Source: Curtobacterium sp. MCJR17_020 (GTDB lineage: Bacteria > Actinomycetota > Actinomycetes > Actinomycetales > Microbacteriaceae). From it: a DNA stretch of 64,000 bases. Positions 60,726 to 64,000 of this stretch are shown here, piece by piece. Every line of letters begins with the position of its first letter. Position 1 is the first letter of the stretch. The notes under the pieces were generated by a model that did not search any database, was not told the origin of the DNA, and saw nothing but the letters and a program-made list of their open reading frames with translations. The stretch covers positions 2,914,001-2,978,000 of the forward strand of contig NZ_CP126260.1 of NCBI RefSeq assembly GCF_003234365.2, in the 5' to 3' direction. The position numbers were made by a program, and so were the translations under genes.

Positions 60726-62717
60726 ATGACCACCACGCTCGCGACCGACAGCCGTGCGCACACCGCGACCCCGGTCCTCCCGACCGCCGACGCGCACCTC
60801 ACGCTCCGGCCCCTGCCGACGGGCGACGCCCGGATCACCGGCGGCTTCTGGGCACTCCGGCAGGAGCGCAACGGCCGTGACGCGGTGCGCGGCGGGTACG
60901 CCCTGCTCGAGACCGCTGGCAACTTCCGGAACCTGCGCATCGCCGCGGGGCTCGAGGAGGGCGAGGCCACCGGCCCGATCTTCATGGACTCCGACGTGAC
61001 GAAGTGGCTCGAGGCGGTGGCGTGGGAGTACGGCCGCGCCCCGTCCGAGGACCTGCTCGAACTGCAGCGCGAGGTCACGGCCCTGTACGCCCAGGCGCAG
61101 GCCGACGACGGCTACCTCGACTCCGTGCAGCAGATCCGTGGGAAGGGCGAGCGGTACACGGACCTCAAGTGGAGCCACGAGATGTACTGCGCCGGGCACC
61201 TGTACCAGGCGGCCGTGGCGCAGCACCGCGCGACGGGCGACACCGGCTTGCTCGAGGTCGCGATCAAGAACGCCGACCACCTGGTCCGCACGTTCGGCGA
61301 CGGGACCGCACCGGACGGCACGCCGAAGACCCGCGACGTCGACGGCCACCCCGTCGTCGAGATGGGCCTGGTCGAGCTGTACCGCGAGACCGGCAACCGC
61401 GACTACCTCGACCTGGCGCACTGGTTCGTCGACGCCCGCGGCACGGGCATCATCGAGCGCGCCGGCGGCGAGCCGACGTACTTCTCCGACCGGGTGCCGA
61501 GCCGGCAGGCCACGACCGTCGAGGGCCACGCCGTCCGCGCCGTGTACCTGGCAGCCGGAGCCGTCGACGTCGCGATCGAGACCGGCGACACCGAGCTGCT
61601 GACCGCGAGCGAGACGCAGTTCGCGGACATGATGGCGACGAAGGCGTTCATCACCGGCGGCCTCGGGGCGCGCTGGGACTGGGAGGCATTCGGAGACCCC
61701 TACGAGCTGCCGACCGACCGTGGCTACGCCGAGACCTGCGCGGCCATCGGCGGTGTCCAGTGGGCGTGGCGCCTGCTGCTCGCCACCGGCAAGCCGGTCT
61801 ACGCCGACGCGATCGAGCGCCTGCTGTACAACGCGTTCCTGGCCGGCGTGAGCCTGGCGGGCACCGAGTACTTCTACGTGAACCCCCTGCAGCAGCGGGA
61901 CCACGCGCACCAGGACGAGAACCGCTCCCCCGCCCACGGGCGCCGGGGCTGGTTCGACTGCGCCTGCTGCCCGCCGAACATCATGCGCACGTTCGCGAGC
62001 CTGGACGGCTACCTGGCGACGGCGACCGACGGCGGCCTGCAGATCCACCAGTACGCGACCGCGGACCTCGGCCCGGTGTCGGTCGAGACCGGCTACCCGC
62101 ACGACGGCCGCGTGGTCGTCACCGTCACCGAGGACGGCCCGCTCGCCCTCGGCCTGCGGATCCCGGTCTGGTCGGACACGACGACGGTGCAGGGACCGGA
62201 CGGTCCGGCGCACCCGGAGCCGGGCACGCTGCACGTCGTCGACCGGCACTGGACCGCCGGCGACACGGTCGAGCTCGTCTTCGACACGACGCCGCACCGG
62301 TACGTGGCCGACACCCGCATCGACGCCGCCCGCGGTCAGGTCGCCATCGAGCGCGGCCCCCTCGTGTACGCCGTGGAACAGGCGGACCAGCAGGGCTTCA
62401 CGGTCGACGACCTGACGGTCGACGCGGTCGCCCCGATCACCGAGGAACGTCGCGACGACCTGCTCGACGGCATCGTCACGCTGCGCGTGCCCGGACACGC
62501 CCCTGCCGGACACGAGCAGGCATCGTGGCCGTACCAGCGGCTGGACGGGCCGGGAGGCGCGACGAACGCTCTCGACGCGACCAGCGTCGGCGACGCGGCC
62601 GGCTCGCAGGGCGCCACCACGGGCCTCCCGTCGGTCACCGCGACCGCGGTTCCCTACTACGCCTGGGCGAACCGCGGGGCTGCGCCGATGCGCGTGTGGC
62701 TCCCGCTGGCGCGGTGA
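60726..62717 (+). CDS. Beta-L-arabinofuranosidase, glycoside hydrolase family 127
   Basis: This 663-residue enzyme has the (alpha/alpha)6-barrel core and the GH127 Cys cluster FDCACCPPN: C412, C414 and C415. Enzymes of this family use a zinc-bound cysteine as nucleophile with an upstream Glu as acid/base (GTEYFYVNPL region). It removes beta-L-arabinofuranose from plant glycoproteins or arabino-oligosaccharides, feeding the ara operon. No signal peptide is visible. The ATG at 60726 has AAGGAGGCGAC upstream. Confidence 0.92.
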   Translation: MTTTLATDSRAHTATPVLPTADAHLTLRPLPTGDARITGGFWALRQERNGRDAVRGGYALLETAGNFRNLRIAAGLEEGEATGPIFMDSDVTKWLEAVAWEYGRAPSEDLLELQREVTALYAQAQADDGYLDSVQQIRGKGERYTDLKWSHEMYCAGHLYQAAVAQHRATGDTGLLEVAIKNADHLVRTFGDGTAPDGTPKTRDVDGHPVVEMGLVELYRETGNRDYLDLAHWFVDARGTGIIERAGGEPTYFSDRVPSRQATTVEGHAVRAVYLAAGAVDVAIETGDTELLTASETQFADMMATKAFITGGLGARWDWEAFGDPYELPTDRGYAETCAAIGGVQWAWRLLLATGKPVYADAIERLLYNAFLAGVSLAGTEYFYVNPLQQRDHAHQDENRSPAHGRRGWFDCACCPPNIMRTFASLDGYLATATDGGLQIHQYATADLGPVSVETGYPHDGRVVVTVTEDGPLALGLRIPVWSDTTTVQGPDGPAHPEPGTLHVVDRHWTAGDTVELVFDTTPHRYVADTRIDAARGQVAIERGPLVYAVEQADQQGFTVDDLTVDAVAPITEERRDDLLDGIVTLRVPGHAPAGHEQASWPYQRLDGPGGATNALDATSVGDAAGSQGATTGLPSVTATAVPYYAWANRGAAPMRVWLPLAR

Positions 62718-62721
62718 CGTG

Positions 62722-64000
62722 ATGGACCGCAGAGCGTTCCTGGTCGGCGGTGTCGCCGGCGGCGCAGCACTCGCCCTGGCGGGGTGCTCCGGCACCCTGC
62801 CGAAGGTCGACGCGAAGGTGGCGAGCTTCGGGAAGGACGCGACCGGCACGGTGCACGTCTGGTGCCGGTCCGCGACCCAGGCCGGACTGACCTCGGCCGT
62901 GGCCGGGTTCAACAAGGCGAACCCGAAGCTGCAGGTCGAGCTGACCCCGGTGCCGGACGGGCAGTACGTGACGAAGCTCGCGACGGCCATCCGCGGTGGT
63001 GAGCCGCCGGACGTCGTGGACATCGACGACATCAACTCGCAGCTGTTCATCTTCCGCGAGGCGTTCGCCGACCTGACCGACGTCGTCACGGGCCTCGACT
63101 ACTTCGACGCGATCTCGCCGGGGCACCTGCGGCTGCTCGAGTACCGCGACCGGTACTACGGGCTGCCCTACCTGGCGGACAACTCGCAGCTGTTCGTCAA
63201 CACCGAACTGTTCGACCGGGCCGGGCTCGACGTCGAGGACTCCACGAAGGACCTCGACTCCCTGCTGGCGGCGGCGAAGGCCATCCGGAAGACCGGCGAC
63301 GACGTCTACGGGTGGTCGATCTCCGGCAACGCCGCCGGCATCATCGGCTTCGTCACCCAGCCGCACGTCTGGGCGACCGGCGTCGACATGATGTCCGGCG
63401 AGGTCGGCAAGCAGACGGCGAACATCACCGGCAACGAGGCGCTGGAACGGATGCTCGAGTTCTACCGGCAGCTCTGGAAGGACGGCGCGCTGTCGAAGGC
63501 GACGTACTCGGACGCCGGCACGACCTGGGGCGCGGACTTCCGGGCCGGCAAGGTGGGGATCTTCCCGACCTCGTACGGCGCCACCGTGCCCGCGGCCACC
63601 AAGGCGATGCGGGCGAAGATGCAGACGGTGCTCATCCCGTCGTGGGACGGCCAGCGGTCGTTCTTCGACGGTGGCGACAACATGTGCATCCCGAACGGGG
63701 CGGCGAACCCGTCCGGCGGCTGGGCGTTCATGCAGTACGCGAACGGTCTGCAGCAGCAACAGGCCCTGCCCGACGGCGGGTACTTCCCCACCCGATCCGA
63801 CGCCGCGACGCCCGAGTACCGGAAGCGGTTCCCGTTGGCGTTCGGTCCGCTCGACGCCATCGACAAAGGCTACGCGCCGCAGACCCTGGCGTACAACCTG
63901 CTCGTCAACCAGCCGTCGTCACCGTACTTCGCGATGTTCCGCGAGGCCGTGTTCGGCTCGGGCACCGCTGCCGCGATGAAGACGGCGCAGGCGGACTACA
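62722..64000 (+). CDS. Sugar ABC transporter substrate-binding lipoprotein (3' truncated)
   Basis: At least 426 residues are present; the window ends before the stop. The N-terminus MDRRAFLVGGVAGGAALALA ends in the lipobox LALAGC with Cys22 and has a twin-Arg start. CUT1 SBP landmarks are VDIDDINSQLFIFREAFADL, YGLPYLADNSQLFVNTELFD and GWSISGNAAGI. It lies 4 bp after GH127, so arabinofuranosides or arabino-oligosaccharides are the likely ligand. Permease genes presumably follow beyond the window. Confidence 0.92.
   Translation, partial: MDRRAFLVGGVAGGAALALAGCSGTLPKVDAKVASFGKDATGTVHVWCRSATQAGLTSAVAGFNKANPKLQVELTPVPDGQYVTKLATAIRGGEPPDVVDIDDINSQLFIFREAFADLTDVVTGLDYFDAISPGHLRLLEYRDRYYGLPYLADNSQLFVNTELFDRAGLDVEDSTKDLDSLLAAAKAIRKTGDDVYGWSISGNAAGIIGFVTQPHVWATGVDMMSGEVGKQTANITGNEALERMLEFYRQLWKDGALSKATYSDAGTTWGADFRAGKVGIFPTSYGATVPAATKAMRAKMQTVLIPSWDGQRSFFDGGDNMCIPNGAANPSGGWAFMQYANGLQQQQALPDGGYFPTRSDAATPEYRKRFPLAFGPLDAIDKGYAPQTLAYNLLVNQPSSPYFAMFREAVFGSGTAAAMKTAQADY

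Noticed and set aside
60579..63089. Very long minus-strand open frame upstream of the LacI start
   Set aside because: It is antisense to GH127 and the binding-protein gene. The composition (Val/Arg/Asp-rich) is that of a shadow frame in GC-rich DNA.
1..64000. CRISPR arrays, tRNA and rRNA genes
   Set aside because: No regularly spaced identical repeats and no tRNA T-loop plus acceptor pattern were seen by eye; a tRNA scan was not possible here.

Overview
The window is a high-GC actinobacterial chromosome segment. GTG starts are frequent, adjacent genes often share ATGA or GTGA stop/start overlaps, and the gene content fits a plant-associated Microbacteriaceae member. Curtobacterium is my best guess from general resemblance only; there is no rRNA or other marker here. 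Both ends cut through sugar ABC-transporter genes. I saw no tRNA, rRNA or CRISPR array.

Layout. (1) 1-10983: an L-rhamnose / rhamnoside locus. It has a CUT1-type ABC importer, a GH78 alpha-L-rhamnosidase, L-rhamnose isomerase, a fused rhamnulose-1-P aldolase/lactaldehyde dehydrogenase, rhamnulokinase and an FMN L-lactate dehydrogenase, giving a route from rhamnosides to DHAP and pyruvate. (2) 11318-13334: a secreted GH16 glucanase and two small genes. (3) 13450-19008: an accessory block with a TniA/TniB-like transposition module plus serine resolvase, then TetR, a flavin monooxygenase and a small membrane protein. (4) 19250-22447: methyltransferase, membrane protein, NUDIX hydrolase and a ROK regulator divergent from (5) 22580-27472, an alpha-glucoside ABC importer with a GH13 glucosidase. 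(6) 27728-31359: an ABC-2 exporter, TetR and PnuC. (7) 31717-34563: a SipW-type signal peptidase with three small exported proteins. (8) 34575-39917: housekeeping and hypothetical genes.

(9) 40127-42248 is the most notable accessory island. A two-gene operon encodes a class III-like nucleotide cyclase and a small membrane protein whose last and first codons overlap. It fits a Pycsar-type (pyrimidine cyclic nucleotide) anti-phage system. A decayed serine-resolvase fragment and an apparently frameshifted membrane gene lie just upstream, and the coding sequence looks less GC-rich than its neighbours.

(10) 42724-47039: lipoprotein, a putative zinc-binding protein, an Fe-S photolyase, an Eis-like acetyltransferase and a DUF2087-like protein. 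(11) 47188-52518: an oligopeptide ABC importer whose two ATPases are fused. (12) 52736-64000: an L-arabinose locus (araB-araD-araA plus an alditol oxidase), a LacI regulator and, divergently, a GH127 beta-L-arabinofuranosidase followed by a sugar-binding lipoprotein cut by the window end.

The rhamnose, arabinose and GH16/GH13 functions together suggest growth on pectin side chains and other plant polysaccharides. Three sugar promoters share one architecture: TTGCGn, a 17-18 bp spacer, a -10 element, and LacI-type palindromes overlapping or just downstream. Long GC-rich hairpins, some nearly identical between loci, separate many transcription units.
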